Under the pieces are notes generated by a model that was not told the origin of the DNA, searched no databases, and was given only the letters and a program-made list of their open reading frames with translations. The position numbers and the translations under genes are program-made. Shown here piece by piece: positions 22,352 through 32,899 of a DNA stretch of 64,000 bases (position 1 is the first letter of the stretch; each line of letters opens with the position of its first letter). This stretch comes from Gari tellinella (lineage: Eukaryota; Mollusca; Bivalvia; Cardiida; Psammobiidae), in contig OV277870.1 of assembly GCA_922989275.2 (NCBI GenBank), positions 38,498,356-38,562,355 of the forward strand. Direction: 5' to 3'.

Positions 22352-25300
22352 ATGGCAAGCAATGGTTTACCCTGCCCTCTGTGCGACGCCGTATTGTATG
22401 ACGAGAGCACCTTCCAGCGACACGTGGACACGCACCTTTCCGCACATGATATCCGTGGTGGTTCGGTAAGTAGTAGGTGTTACATTTTTGAAGTATGAGA
22501 CACATATTCTTTACATCCCTCATAATCCTACACAAGCTCGACTGTTTAAAACATTTGTGGTAGCCCGCAAAAGCTCTTCTTCCTATCGACGTGTTGCTTT
22601 ATAAGTCTGTTTCTCGTCAGACGTCCTTGCATGAGCACGAGCCATGGGTTGAAAATAGGACTTGATACTTTGCAGGCTTTACTGGATATGGCAAGCCCTG
22701 TCGAAACCTCATCCACCGACACAAGAGAGCCACTGGACATATCAAGTCAAGTTAAAGCTTCCTCGTCGACAGCCACAAAAGAGCATGTAAGTAGTATTAT
22801 CCGATTGTCGACACGCTAAAAAGAGTGTATATTCAATCTAATGAACTGTGAAACAGATCTATACAACCGGTCATCGTGATGTTAGTCTCTCCTTTCTCAT
22901 TTCAGAGCTCCTCGACTAACATGGCTGCCAAGGAACACCGCTGTCACCTGTGTTCTAAGGTGTACACGGCAAAACGAAGCTTGATGAGGCACATTCGTGC
23001 GAAACACGATAAGCAGCTCCATCGCTGCTCGAAATGTGAGAAGACGTTTAAGTACCGTAGCCACGCTACCCGCCACGAAAAGACCTGTGACGGTCAGATT
23101 AGCCATGTATGCCCTCGGTGTCAAAAACGTTGTTCTTCTGCTCAAGGACTGCGGAGACATCTACAATGGCACACCCAGGTCAAACAGATAGATTGTGAAC
23201 AGAGGAAGCAAGGAACTCCATCTTGCTCTACAGTCTCGAAGCCAAAGGATTCGCGGAAAGAACCTAGAGCCACATCCATTCCAAACCAATACAGATGCCG
23301 TCGATGCTGTGACACCTTTGACAATCGACACGACCTTTATTTACACGGCATGCGAGCTCATTACCAGATCGGTGGGGCGCTACAACAGCACCCTTGGGAT
23401 CAGCCCCCTATGGCACCATGGCAGAATGAGGATGGTACCCTGAATGAAGCACTCCGGGCCGTTTATCAGGCTAATTCCCCTATTATATTGGGGAATCATA
23501 ACCGAGGGCCCGTTCAGTCGGTGTACAACTTTCCTCTGAATAATGAAGTTACCCTCAACCAGCTGATGGAATTTGCGGAGACCGTGTTTCGGGAACAACA
23601 CCACGCGTTTCGCCTCAACCTTGTCTTTGGGGTGATTCTCCGCCATAGAGAGACGGGACAATATCGTTATTTCGTCCCTTACACGAACAACGGGATTCTC
23701 GAACGGCCGCTGTATGTGTCCAGAAGGGCCGATCTGCAGCGTCTTCGCAGGCAGCTGGAACTAAAAGACATCACCACCGAACTGTTGAGGAACCGTCCCG
23801 ATACCAAATGGGTTCCGGTATTGGTCACCAATGTCCGGTTTCCCGTATGGAGCACCCATTACCCCATCGGTCAAGGTCCACTTCCAGACTATTTGCTAAG
23901 GATGGATAGCCTGTTTCCTCTGGTTAAAAGTCAACACACAGGCAAGCCCTATGAAGATCAACTTTGCGCTTTCCGATGTTTGGCTTTGCATCGCGGCCAC
24001 GAGATTCGTTGTATTGATGGACCAGCCCATACATATTTTCGACAATGGACGAACGGAAAAGAAGAAGACGAGTTTGACGGGTTGGGCTATGACGAGATCC
24101 CCGATTTCGAAAGGGTGTTTGGCGTCAACCTAGAAGCTTATTCGTTAGAAGAAGATGGGTTTGCCCGTTCCGTCTACAAATCTCGAGGCCAGCAAGAGAC
24201 GACCATGTATGTTAACATTTACGAAAACCACATGTCGTACATTCGTAATTTCCCCCAGTACGCTAAAAAATACCAATGCCACACCTGTGATCGTCACTTC
24301 GAACACGCTGGGACGCTTCATCGTCACCAGAAAAGCTGCGACAACAAAACCAAGTACGTCTTTCCCGGTGGGTTTCATCGCGCGAGGGAGAGTGTTTTCG
24401 AGCAGCTGGATCAATACGGCATTAACGTCCCCGCAGATGACCGTATCTTTCCCTGGTTCATCTGTTACGACTTTGAAGCTCTCCTTAAAAAGATCGAGGA
24501 TCGACCCACGGAGTCGCTGGCCTGGACACAGCAGCACGTCCCTATCAGTGTATCCATCTGCAGCAACGTGGAGGGACACCGAGACCCCGTCTGTCTGGTC
24601 GATTCCGACCCAGATCAACTGGTGCAGAGCATGGTCTCAGCCATAAGCGAGGTAGCAGATGCAGTCTATGAATACGCTGAGACCAAATGGGGATGGGTGT
24701 TGGAATGTATCGACGATAAAATTGCAAAAGACAGAAATCAGGAGAAAGAACAGTTGTTTCACGAAGATGATAATGACTGCGACACCACTGAGGGGGAAGC
24801 CACGGAAGACGAAACTAGGACACCATCTCATCCGTTGCAGAAAGTGTATGGTCAATTACAGACCTACATGTCGCAAGTTCCAGTGCTTGGCTTCAATTCG
24901 GCCAAATACGACCTGAACTTGATTAAACGTTTTCTGGCCAAACACCTACAGATGCATGACGACTCCAATGCCTTCGTGGTCAAGAAGGACAATGCTTACA
25001 CCTGTATTGCCACAAACCAGCTCAAGTTCCTGGATATGTCACAGTACTTGGCAGCGGGCTCGTCCTATAGCGGTTTCCTTAAAGCCTATCGAGTCACCCA
25101 GCAAAAGGGTTATTTCCCGTACGAGTGGTTCGATAGCGTTGAGAAACTGGAGTATCCCTCTCTACCTAGCCGTGATTGTTTCTACAGCCAGCTGAAAGGG
25201 AGCAACATTTCAGAGGCCGAGTACGAGTTCTGTCAGGTAGTGTGGCAAGAACGTGAGATGACCTCCTTTCGAGACTTCCTTGTGTGGTACAACAACCTCG

Positions 25301-27570
25301 ATGTCCAACCATTCGTAGAGGCGGTCGAACGGTTCCAGGAATTTTATTTCAACAAGACCATTGATGTTTTTAAAACGGCTATCTCCGTGCCTGGGATCGC
25401 GAGACAGTTGCTGTTCCGCACGGCAAGAGAAGATCAAGTCAATTTCGCTTTATTTGACGCTAACAATGCCGACCTGTACCACACCATCAAAGCCAACATT
25501 GTAGGTGGCCCGAGCATCATCTTTACGAGGCACCATTGCGCCGGAGAAACCTTGGTTCGCGGCCAGAAACCCTGTCGATCGATTCTCGGGTTTGATGCCA
25601 ACGCCCTTTACCTTCATTCAATTGACCAACCTATGCCTGTGGGGCCATTCATTCGCCGTCTCGCGGAGAAAGATTTTCGACCCGAAGTCAGGGACAAATA
25701 CATGGCCGCCTACTACTGGATGGATTGGTTTGCCCATCTCCACAGTGTTCCAATTGAACATAAACTAAACACGGGACGGGAAGTTCGAGTTGGGCGATAT
25801 CCGGTTGATGGCTATGCAAAGGCCAGCCATCCCGATGGCAAGCCTACTGTCTTTCAGTTCCACGGGTGCTATTGGCACGGCCATCAGTGTGACATCACCC
25901 GAGCCATCAAAGATCCAAAGTGGCAGACGTCTAGAACAAGCAAATATCAGAAAACGCTTGAAATTTCTAATTTCATCCGCCGCGAACACGGGCTCGTAGA
26001 AATGTGGGAGTGTGAGTTTCGACAGTACTGTCGCCGCACTCCGCAGATCTACGATTTCATTGATAGTATGAAGTCTCCTTTCTTTCGTCAACATAAAGGC
26101 AAGATCACAGAAGACGTGCTCTTGCGAGGTGTGGTGGAAGAGACGCTGTTTGGGATGGTGGAGGTCGATATTCATGTTCCAGATGTATGGCCCGAGTGCT
26201 TACATCAGCCCCCTGCGTTGTCTCCCTACGATTACTTTCGGGAAATGTGTCCCATATTCTGTAATACTGACGTGACATTTCATGACATGGGTCGGCACAT
26301 GCAGGCCCATGTCAGGAAATATCATCTCTCGGAAAAACCAAGACGTCTGCTAGTAGGCGGCATGAGAGCCCGTCAAATTCTAATTGCCACACCCCTACTC
26401 CGCTGGTACTTGGCCCATGGACTGCAAGTGAGCCGGATCTATCAGGTCGTCGAATATCGAGCCAAACGTTGTTTTCGAGCATTTGTAACCGAGGTCAGCG
26501 AGGCTCGACGAGAAGGAGATCGAGATCAGGATACGGCCATCATTGCCGACACTATGAAAGTGATCGGCAATTCCGGCTATGGTTCCTTAATTATGGATAA
26601 AACCAAACATAGAGACGTCAAATTCGTGCAAGGGGAAAACGAGACATGTCTCAAGGTCAATGACCCCCGTTTTCGTAGTCTCGACTGCTTGGACGAAGAA
26701 CAACAGTACTATGAGATTCAAATGGCCAAAAAGAAAATTAAACTAGATCTTCCGATACAGTTGGGGTATTTTATTCTCCAGTACGCGAAACTTCGGATGC
26801 TTGAGTTCTATTATGATTTCATGAATACATATGTGGACCGCACCGATTTTGAGTACTGTGAGATGGATACAGATAGTGCGTACATGGCTATCTCAGGCTC
26901 TCGACTAGAAGACATAATCAAACCCGAGATGCGCGAGAACTACGAGAAAGGATTGAAGGGATTTTGCACCGATGCTGAGATCGAAGCAGATGCCGGACTT
27001 CATTGGTTTACGCGGACCTGCTGTCCTCAACACGCGGCTGTCGATAAAAGGACTCCGGGCCTGTTTAAATTGGAATATCAGGGGGACGAAATGATTGGAC
27101 TTTGTTCGAAAACATACATTGTGAGAAAGGTCAAAGTCTCTGACCCGTCCTCTGCCAGAATAGTCGCCTACCACTTGAAACGCCGCGCCTTGAAGCTCCG
27201 CCACAAGCGATGTCCCTACGTCTCAAGACAACTAAATGAGTATAAATTCAGTTCCAAAGGGGTGAGCAAGCGCCATCTCAAAGCTCCCATGGCTAAGTTT
27301 AGAAGGGTTTTGAAGACGACCCAGTCTCACAGTGGACTGAATCGGGGATTTCGAGCTCGTCAGAATACTATCTTTACCTACTGGCAGGAACGTCGGGGGT
27401 TCAGTTATTTATACTGTAAACGCAAAGTTCTGAACGACGGAATTCATACTGAACCCCTAAGCATTACACTTTGCCCACATCCGGTGCAGGTCGTCAGTGA
27501 TGCACAACAGAACCAAGAGGTTAGTGACCAAGACCTCGTCGACATGCTAGCCAGTAATTTCGAAGACTGA
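22352..27570 (+). CDS. POLB: Polinton protein-primed family B DNA polymerase, three coding exons
   Basis: Exons 22352-22465, 22676-22786 and 22906-27570 join in phase 0 with GT-AG introns, giving 1,629 residues. Exon 1 carries its own C2H2 finger (C8, C11, H24, H28). Exon 3 opens with further fingers (first at C88/C91/H104/H109; another near C206/C209; one more near C533). The exonuclease has D597/E599 ('YDFEA') and D744 ('KYDLNLI'), with 'WYNNLDVQPF' as motif III. The polymerase has motif A D972 ('DANALYLH'), motif B around N1297 ('KVIGNSGYG') and motif C D1396/D1398 ('MDTDS'). Between fingers and exonuclease, C429 ('DQLCAFR') and H517 ('NHMSYI') resemble an OTU-type cysteine protease site. 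It replicates the element using a protein primer bound to the ends. The frame just before 22906 is intron. All catalytic residues are intact. Confidence 0.93.
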
Positions 27571-27621
27571 TTAAAAAAATTTAAAAGGGAAAGACGCAGC
27601 TGGACCACATTCATTATCAAT

Positions 27622-28263
27622 ATGTATCCCTTTCTGGAATGTACTTCGATCGCCGTCTCGGGCGCGACCATGTCGGGAAAAACTCACTGGACCTACCAAT
27701 TGCTGCGTGAGAAAGACGTCATGTTTACGATACCGCCCGAAAAAGTATTGTACTGTTATTCGATGTTTCAACCGCTCTTTGACCTAGTAGAAAAGGAATT
27801 ATCATTTGTAACCTTTCATCAAGGTTTACCAAGCGAGGAGACTTTGAAGGAGCTTTCTAGTAAAAGCAGTTGCAACTTGGTAATTTTAGATGATTTGATG
27901 GATAGTGTGACGTCTTCCGCGGAGATGGAAAGCCTGTTTGTCAAGGGTGTGCATCATCTACATTTGAGTGTACTGTATATAAATCAAAATCTATACTGCA
28001 AGGGAAAGTATAGTCGCACCATCAACCTCAATACCCATATCTACGTGTTGATGAAAAACCCGAGAGATGTGTCTCAGTTGCAGTGTTTAGCCAGACAAGC
28101 GTTTCTAGGGAAAAGCGCTTTTCTGGTGGAAGCTTATAAAGATGCCACCCTCCAGCCTTATGGCTATTTGGTCTTGGACTTTTCGCCTAGAACAGAAGAA
28201 GCCTATCGCGTGCGCACCAAAGTCTTTCAAGGAGAAGATACGATCATTTATCAGCCGTTATGA
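27622..28263 (+). CDS. ATP: Polinton A32-like (FtsK/HerA-type) genome-packaging ATPase
   Basis: Encodes 213 residues. Walker A is G14-x4-G-K20-T21 ('SGATMSGKTHW') and Walker B is 'LVILDD' (D90/D91). A downstream 'YINQNLY' fits the polar sensor found in A32-like ATPases of NCLDV, virophages and Polintons. Its role is ATP-driven DNA packaging into a capsid. Its TGA overlaps the next ATG in ATGA, suggesting coupled translation on a polycistronic RNA. Length and motif order are normal for the family. Confidence 0.92.
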   Translation: MYPFLECTSIAVSGATMSGKTHWTYQLLREKDVMFTIPPEKVLYCYSMFQPLFDLVEKELSFVTFHQGLPSEETLKELSSKSSCNLVILDDLMDSVTSSAEMESLFVKGVHHLHLSVLYINQNLYCKGKYSRTINLNTHIYVLMKNPRDVSQLQCLARQAFLGKSAFLVEAYKDATLQPYGYLVLDFSPRTEEAYRVRTKVFQGEDTIIYQPL

Positions 28264-28820
28264 AAAAACTAGTGTTGCTGTCCTACGACCGGTATCAACG
28301 TTTAGTGTCGGGACATGCCAAAGATGATCTGACAACAACGTCGGAAATGAATGATTTCCCAACGACGGATGATAAGACAAACCTACTAGAACAGGGGGGT
28401 TCTGAAGAGAAGCTCGTTGCGGACACTACCAACGACAGAACGGCAAATTTGATGCAACACTTTCCCAGCTCTATGCGTAACAGGACTCGTAGCTTGCTTA
28501 GTTATATTGGACCTCATGTATCCTGGAATGGAAAAGGAGAGCTCTCTATTAAGCAACGGCTCATACCCGGCTCAAATATTATTGATCTTGTCAAAGTTCA
28601 TTTAAAAGACTATAAAGACTTTCACCCCGTGGGGAAAGAAGCATTTCGGGAGCTTTTGTCGGATCTCAACGTACCTACGAGCCTGCTGGCACCATCGGCG
28701 AGATCGCAAACGGGAAGTGGGCAGCTTCCCCCACCTCCAGGCATTCCGAATAAAAGGTCTGCATCAGAACCAAACGTTAACCAACCTGAGAAAAAGAAAG
28801 TAAAATGGCTGCGCCTCTAA
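28260..28820 (+). CDS. conserved Polinton hypothetical protein with 'IPGSN' domain
   Basis: Encodes 186 residues. A low-complexity acidic/polar stretch (about 25-65) precedes a compact domain (about 75-140) with 'SYIGPHVSWNGKGELSI', 'RLIPGSNIIDLV' and 'FRELLSDLNVP'. The tail is Pro-rich and basic with a likely nuclear signal ('EKKKVKW'). I recall the 'W..KGEL....IPGSNI.DLV' pattern from uncharacterised genes in other animal Polintons, often beside the ATPase or integrase; its function is not known. The start shares ATGA with the ATPase stop, and the end overlaps the integrase start by 16 bases. Confidence 0.75.
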   Translation: MKKLVLLSYDRYQRLVSGHAKDDLTTTSEMNDFPTTDDKTNLLEQGGSEEKLVADTTNDRTANLMQHFPSSMRNRTRSLLSYIGPHVSWNGKGELSIKQRLIPGSNIIDLVKVHLKDYKDFHPVGKEAFRELLSDLNVPTSLLAPSARSQTGSGQLPPPPGIPNKRSASEPNVNQPEKKKVKWLRL

Positions 28821-29950
28821 AGTATGAAGATTATCTGGCTAGCATCTATTATGACCCAAGTCATGCCGGGTCTTATGGAGGGGTGGATAAATTATACAGA
28901 GCGGTGAGAAAAGACGGCAGGTTTGTCCTCGGTAGAACAAAAATTCGTGACTGGCTGTTGAAACACGAAGACTACGCTGTACATCGAGAAGACCGATCGA
29001 AATTTAAACGGAGACGCGTAGTGGCCCCTTTTGTGGATTATCAATGGGACGTGGACACGGCTAACATGGCCTCTTACAAGAAAGACAATGACGGCTATGC
29101 TTATTTTGTGTTAGCGATCGACATCCTTTCCAAGTTTGTGTGGACAATACCACTGAGAACTACCCAGGGGCAGGAAATGGTTCAAGCCTTCCAAACGATA
29201 TTTGCTTTAGGGCGAAAACCTACCCGCGTGAGGACTGACAAAGGTACAGAATATGTCAACAAGAATGTAAAAACCTTCTTCAAGAAAGAAGGGGTGATTT
29301 TCTTTGTGACTCACAATGTCGTCAAAAGTTCTTTCGCCGAACGCGGAATCAAATCGTTGAAAGGGAGACTACTCGGTTACATGACTCATAAACAAACCAG
29401 GCGATGGATCGACGTCCTGTCCAAGGTGACGGAAAGCTACAACAACACGTACCATAGGTCTATTAAGAGGACTCCGCAGAGCGTGAAACCCGAGGACTCA
29501 GTGGAGCTGTGGAAACTTCAATATGACACTTTACCCAAGCCAGTCAGCAAGCGATCACGGGAATCTCTAGTTGGAAAGTTTAAATTCAAAGTGGGTGATT
29601 TGGTGCGGGTATCGTTTCTGAGACGTCCCTTTCAACGCGAGTACGACGAGCGGTGGTCTCGGGAACTCTTTGTAGTCAATGGAAGATTTATGAGCGATCA
29701 TATTCCTCAGTACCGCTTAAAGGATTACGCGGGAGAGATCGTCAGTGGAACCTTCTACCAAAATCAGTTGAAAAAAGCCTACGAACAAGCCGTGTATTTA
29801 GTAGAAACAATTCTGAAAACGCGGAAACGCAGTGGCCAAAAAGAAATGTTGGTACGGTGGCGAGGGTGGCCACCCAAGTACGACTCTTGGGTTGGTGAAG
29901 ATGACGTGATCAGTTTAAATACGGCTGCATCTGATGGTGTTTCCTCATAA
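28805..29950 (+). CDS. INT: Polinton chromodomain integrase (retroviral-type, DDE)
   Basis: Encodes 381 residues. The core has D84 ('WDVDTANM'), D145 ('VRTDKGTEY') and E179 ('SSFAERGIKSLKGRL'), a D,D(33)E array of the rve fold. It is followed by a linker and an SH3-like 'FKVGDLVRVSF' block, then a chromodomain at about 327-369 with 'VETILKTR', 'MLVRWRGWP' and 'YDSWVGEDD'. It joins element ends to target DNA with a 6-bp stagger, matching the ACCATG duplication. The chromodomain may guide insertion to marked chromatin. No HHCC zinc-binding motif was seen at the N-terminus. The gene is in mid-element rather than near a terminus. Confidence 0.95.
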   Translation: MAAPLKYEDYLASIYYDPSHAGSYGGVDKLYRAVRKDGRFVLGRTKIRDWLLKHEDYAVHREDRSKFKRRRVVAPFVDYQWDVDTANMASYKKDNDGYAYFVLAIDILSKFVWTIPLRTTQGQEMVQAFQTIFALGRKPTRVRTDKGTEYVNKNVKTFFKKEGVIFFVTHNVVKSSFAERGIKSLKGRLLGYMTHKQTRRWIDVLSKVTESYNNTYHRSIKRTPQSVKPEDSVELWKLQYDTLPKPVSKRSRESLVGKFKFKVGDLVRVSFLRRPFQREYDERWSRELFVVNGRFMSDHIPQYRLKDYAGEIVSGTFYQNQLKKAYEQAVYLVETILKTRKRSGQKEMLVRWRGWPPKYDSWVGEDDVISLNTAASDGVSS

Positions 29951-29959
29951 GGCAGAGTC

Positions 29960-30274
29960 ATGACGATTCGGAAACATCTTTCTTTATTTGAACTTTTGAC
30001 AGAGACTACGGACGAACAGCGCTTGGGCCTTTTGAAAACGCTGAATCCGTCTCAGTTACGGGTCGTCTTAGAAGCGATATACAACGTACTGCGTGGTACC
30101 TGTCCCATTAAGGATAAACTCAAGAAGACATTGTATCCATACAAAAGCGTCTTCCGTCGACTTGTATCCAAAGAACTCACTCAACAGCAACAACGACGCC
30201 TGTTAGTGAAACACAGAAGCGTCGTGGCTTTGGTTTTAAAACCCGTCGTTAATCTGTTGTCTGAAGAGACCTAA
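29960..30274 (+). CDS. small conserved Polinton protein (possible virion component)
   Basis: Encodes 104 residues. The pattern 'LNPSQLRVVLEAIYNVLRG' then 'LKKTLYPYKSVFRRLVSK', a polar 'QQQQRR' hinge and a hydrophobic end ('VVALVLKPVVNLL') resembles a small family I recall from Polintons and adintoviruses, in which helical basic segments end in a short hydrophobic tail. A role as core or membrane-active capsid protein is speculative. It lies 9 bases after the integrase stop and 10 bases before the penton-like gene. Confidence 0.7.
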   Translation: MTIRKHLSLFELLTETTDEQRLGLLKTLNPSQLRVVLEAIYNVLRGTCPIKDKLKKTLYPYKSVFRRLVSKELTQQQQRRLLVKHRSVVALVLKPVVNLLSEET

Positions 30275-30284
30275 GTACACACTG

Positions 30285-30740
30285 ATGGATCGGTATCTAT
30301 ATGTGAGCAGCGATGACAGTGCGGAGTATTTCTCGGATAACCAAGCCTACAAATTCAAAGTGCACTTACATCTCCCACTGACATTGCGTGGATATTGGAG
30401 AGTCGGTTTAGTTGAATTTCATGCGGAAGCGCAAGTAAAAATGAGGCCGAGTCAGAAAAAGGACCAGGCGTTGTACATCTTCACGGACCTGTGTAAAGGC
30501 AGTATCCTATGGGGAAGCGAACAACCCTTATTACGCCGCTTGGAGAGCAATACCAAATCGGGATGGCACTTTACCTTTGAGAACGTCCTCTACCTACCCA
30601 TGAATAGGAAGGAGCTGGTGGAATTCGAGGTAGTTATAAAGACAGAGGACGGTGCCTTCCCGTCATTTCTAAAGTCACCGCTGCACATGACACTTCACTT
30701 GAAGCCCTATCCTTTCTACAGCGACTATGAATCCGTCTAA
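30285..30740 (+). CDS. Polinton minor capsid (penton-like single jelly-roll) protein
   Basis: Encodes 151 residues, beta-rich. The opening 'YVSSDDSAEYFSDNQAYKF', then 'LPLTLRGYWRVGLVEF' and 'ALYIFTDLCKG', follows the pattern 'vss..s...f.dN....f...l..pi.L.g.wevgL.ei' typical of Polinton minor capsid proteins, which take a single jelly-roll and occupy vertices. It ends with 'HMTLHLKPY', a probable last strand. It overlaps the following basic protein by 14 bases in another frame. The assignment is from recalled family patterns; a structure prediction would test it. Confidence 0.8.
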   Translation: MDRYLYVSSDDSAEYFSDNQAYKFKVHLHLPLTLRGYWRVGLVEFHAEAQVKMRPSQKKDQALYIFTDLCKGSILWGSEQPLLRRLESNTKSGWHFTFENVLYLPMNRKELVEFEVVIKTEDGAFPSFLKSPLHMTLHLKPYPFYSDYESV

Positions 30741-31209
30741 ATTATACGTACCGAATCCCGTAAAGTGGATTAATTTCTTCGATCGTGTGGCGAAAGGAAA
30801 AGTGACTTTGGAGCAGAGTGGGGCGGGTAGACGTCGATGGGTCATACCTTTGGACCGACTGAACACTGCCAGTGAGTCGACACATCGCGAGGTACCCATT
30901 CAGGCCATCACGCCAGCCGAACAAACGGTAAGACAAGCAACAAGTGAACTCATGCGAGAACATTTAAATCCAGCGTCTGTAGTTCAGAGGGAGCATTCCA
31001 CGGCTGGACGTCGAAGGAAGAAGGTCTCCGGTAAAAATATCGTGAAAACTAAACGAGGCACTGAGAAGAAGAACATAAAAATCTCCAAGAAAGGCGGAAA
31101 GATCAAAAGAGGAAGTGTGAAGAAGAATACGAAGAAGCAACAACAGAGGGAAAGAGCCACGTCACGAACATCACAGAGAGGGGCGGGCAAGGATATTTTC
31201 AGCTTTTAG
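30727..31209 (+). CDS. basic core-like Polinton protein
   Basis: Encodes 160 residues. The N-terminus 'KLYVPNPVKWINFFDRVAKG' is a conserved opening I associate with a Polinton family. The rest is very rich in Lys and Arg (dense from about residue 96 on, for example 'KISKKGGKIKRGSVKKN'), and the tail is 'GAGKDIFSF'. The composition fits a DNA-condensing virion protein, comparable in role to adenovirus core proteins, and GAG-K near the end might be a protease site; both are inference. It sits between the penton-like gene and the major capsid gene, as expected for a virion protein. Confidence 0.7.
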   Translation: MNPSKLYVPNPVKWINFFDRVAKGKVTLEQSGAGRRRWVIPLDRLNTASESTHREVPIQAITPAEQTVRQATSELMREHLNPASVVQREHSTAGRRRKKVSGKNIVKTKRGTEKKNIKISKKGGKIKRGSVKKNTKKQQQRERATSRTSQRGAGKDIFSF

Positions 31210-31211
31210 CC

Positions 31212-32711
31212 ATGTCGGTGTTTAATGCAGACACGTTTCGCGAAGGACTTATTTCGGAACTCAGTTTGTTCGACCTGCCAGCGACACAAACTAGCGTCTC
31301 CGATGTCTACTATGAAGAAATCCGTCCCTTATCCCAAGTGACCGGAGACAGCCCCATCGAGTTTCGGATAAGTGGACAAAATTCGATGGACTACTTGGAT
31401 CTGAAAGGTAGTCAGTTGTATGTCAAGCTCAAAGTAATCAATGCGGACGGCACGGCGATTGGGAAGAATAAAGTGGGTCCAGCGAACTTATTTCTACAAA
31501 GCTTGTTTTCTTCGACCGAAGTGACGTTACAAAATAAGGCAACCATTACGAGGAACTACAACCCCTACAGAGCCATTATCCAGACTTTTCTAACCTACGG
31601 AGAAGATGCTATCAACTCGCAGTTGACGACGCAATGCTTCATCCTAGACGACAGCGACGCACCTTCTGATGCCGATCCGGGCGGAAGCAATCAGGGCTTA
31701 TACTCTCGAGCTAAAAAAATAGAAGATTCTAAGGCGATAGACCTTCAAGGATCTATTTTCAATGATCTCTTCTCGATGAATCGATATCTTCTCAACTCTA
31801 CCGACGTCAAGCTCAAGCTCTACCGAAGTCCCGTTACATTTTGTCTACTATCGACAGAGGCCAGTGCGAGTTACAAGGTTGAGATCTTGGACATTTACCT
31901 ACTAGCTAGAAAGGTCAAAGTGAACCCGGCCGTGATCTACGGACACAACGAAATCTTGAAGAGTACGAACGCCAAATATCCTTTTACGCGCCAAGAATGC
32001 CGAGTACAGAGCATCGCTACAGGTAGTACGTCGTTTCACTGGGACAACATGTTCCAAGGACAGAAACCCAGTAAACTTGTGATTGGATTTGTAAAGGCGA
32101 AAGCCGTCTCGGGCACCTACGACACCAATCCATTCTACTTTGAAAACTGCGGTATCACGAATATCGGCCTGTACGTGGATAGTTTACCCGTGGGCGGGGC
32201 CCCGCTCAAGTTAGATTTCGACACTGCTGGGGGTGTTGATATCATGAGGGCCTACACCAAGTGGCTCGACAATACGGGGAAATGGCAAGAAGACGCCGGA
32301 ACTCTGCTAACCCGAGATAGTTTCGTCAGTGGAAGCACGCTGTTCGTATTTCAACTCGAACCCGATTTCGCCCATCACGGTCACTACTTGTCTTTGGTGA
32401 AGACGGGCCAAGTGCGTCTAGACGTCCAGTTCAAGACAGGATTGTCGGGTAAGTTTATTTGCCTGAACACTTTAGTATCTCCATTAGTCTACATGAAATG
32501 ACGCTACTAGCAAGTATGACGTAGTTGGGTTAATTCCTATGAAATTGTTTACTTTTATATTGTATTATACCATTACTTGGTCAAATGGAGTTGAGCAGAT
32601 GTTTTAACCAATTGTGTCTCTCCTATTTCAGAGTCTATGTCTTGCATCGTGTATGCGGAAAGCGGGGGGTACTTTGAGATCAATCAGCAACGGGACATCG
32701 TCACCGAATGA
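31212..32711 (+). CDS. Polinton major capsid protein (hexon-like), two exons
   Basis: Exon 1 is 31212-32448 and exon 2 is 32632-32711, joined in phase 1 across a GT-AG intron (donor G|GTAAGT, acceptor CTATTTCAG), giving 438 residues. Landmarks are 'MDYLDLKGSQLYVKLKV', 'GPANLFLQSLFSSTEVTL', 'YRAIIQTFLTYG', 'DLFSMNRYLLNSTDVKLKL', 'IYLLARKVKVNPAVI', 'AKYPFTRQECRV', 'MRAYTKWLDNTGKW' and 'FVFQLEPDFAHHGHYLSLVK'. This is the widespread animal Polinton capsid family (annotated in databases as F54H12.2-like). The short second exon supplies the family's normal end ('CIVYAESGGYFEIN'). If the intron is kept, translation ends at 32501 with a different 17-residue tail. Double jelly-roll fold is by family. 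Confidence 0.92.
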
Positions 32712-32899
32712 ACACAAGTTTAGCAGGTAAGTGTTGCCCTATATATCTCGATTCCCAATATGTATACATCGCCTCTGAGTAAAGCATTTCAATTATAATA
32801 TAATACTTTAACCCTTTTTTTTTTTTTTTTTTTTTAATATGTGTCATGATCATAACTAAAAGTGTTCTGTCTTCTATTTCAGGACTATCTTCAGAATGA
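32708..32899 (+). CDS. spliced 11-codon mini-ORF linking capsid and protease genes
   Basis: The capsid TGA (32709-32711) overlaps an ATG at 32708. That frame crosses an intron (32727-32882; donor CAG|GTAAGT, acceptor CTATTTCAG) and stops at TGA 32897-32899, which overlaps the protease ATG at 32896. Splicing thus chains three frames by ATGA overlaps. Whether the peptide is made is unknown; the arrangement resembles termination-reinitiation. Confidence 0.4.

Noticed and set aside
22876..22905. Upstream extension of the polymerase frame (starts with GTG)
   Set aside because: It overlaps a clear polypyrimidine tract and AG acceptor; upstream exons give a better N-terminus with an extra zinc finger.
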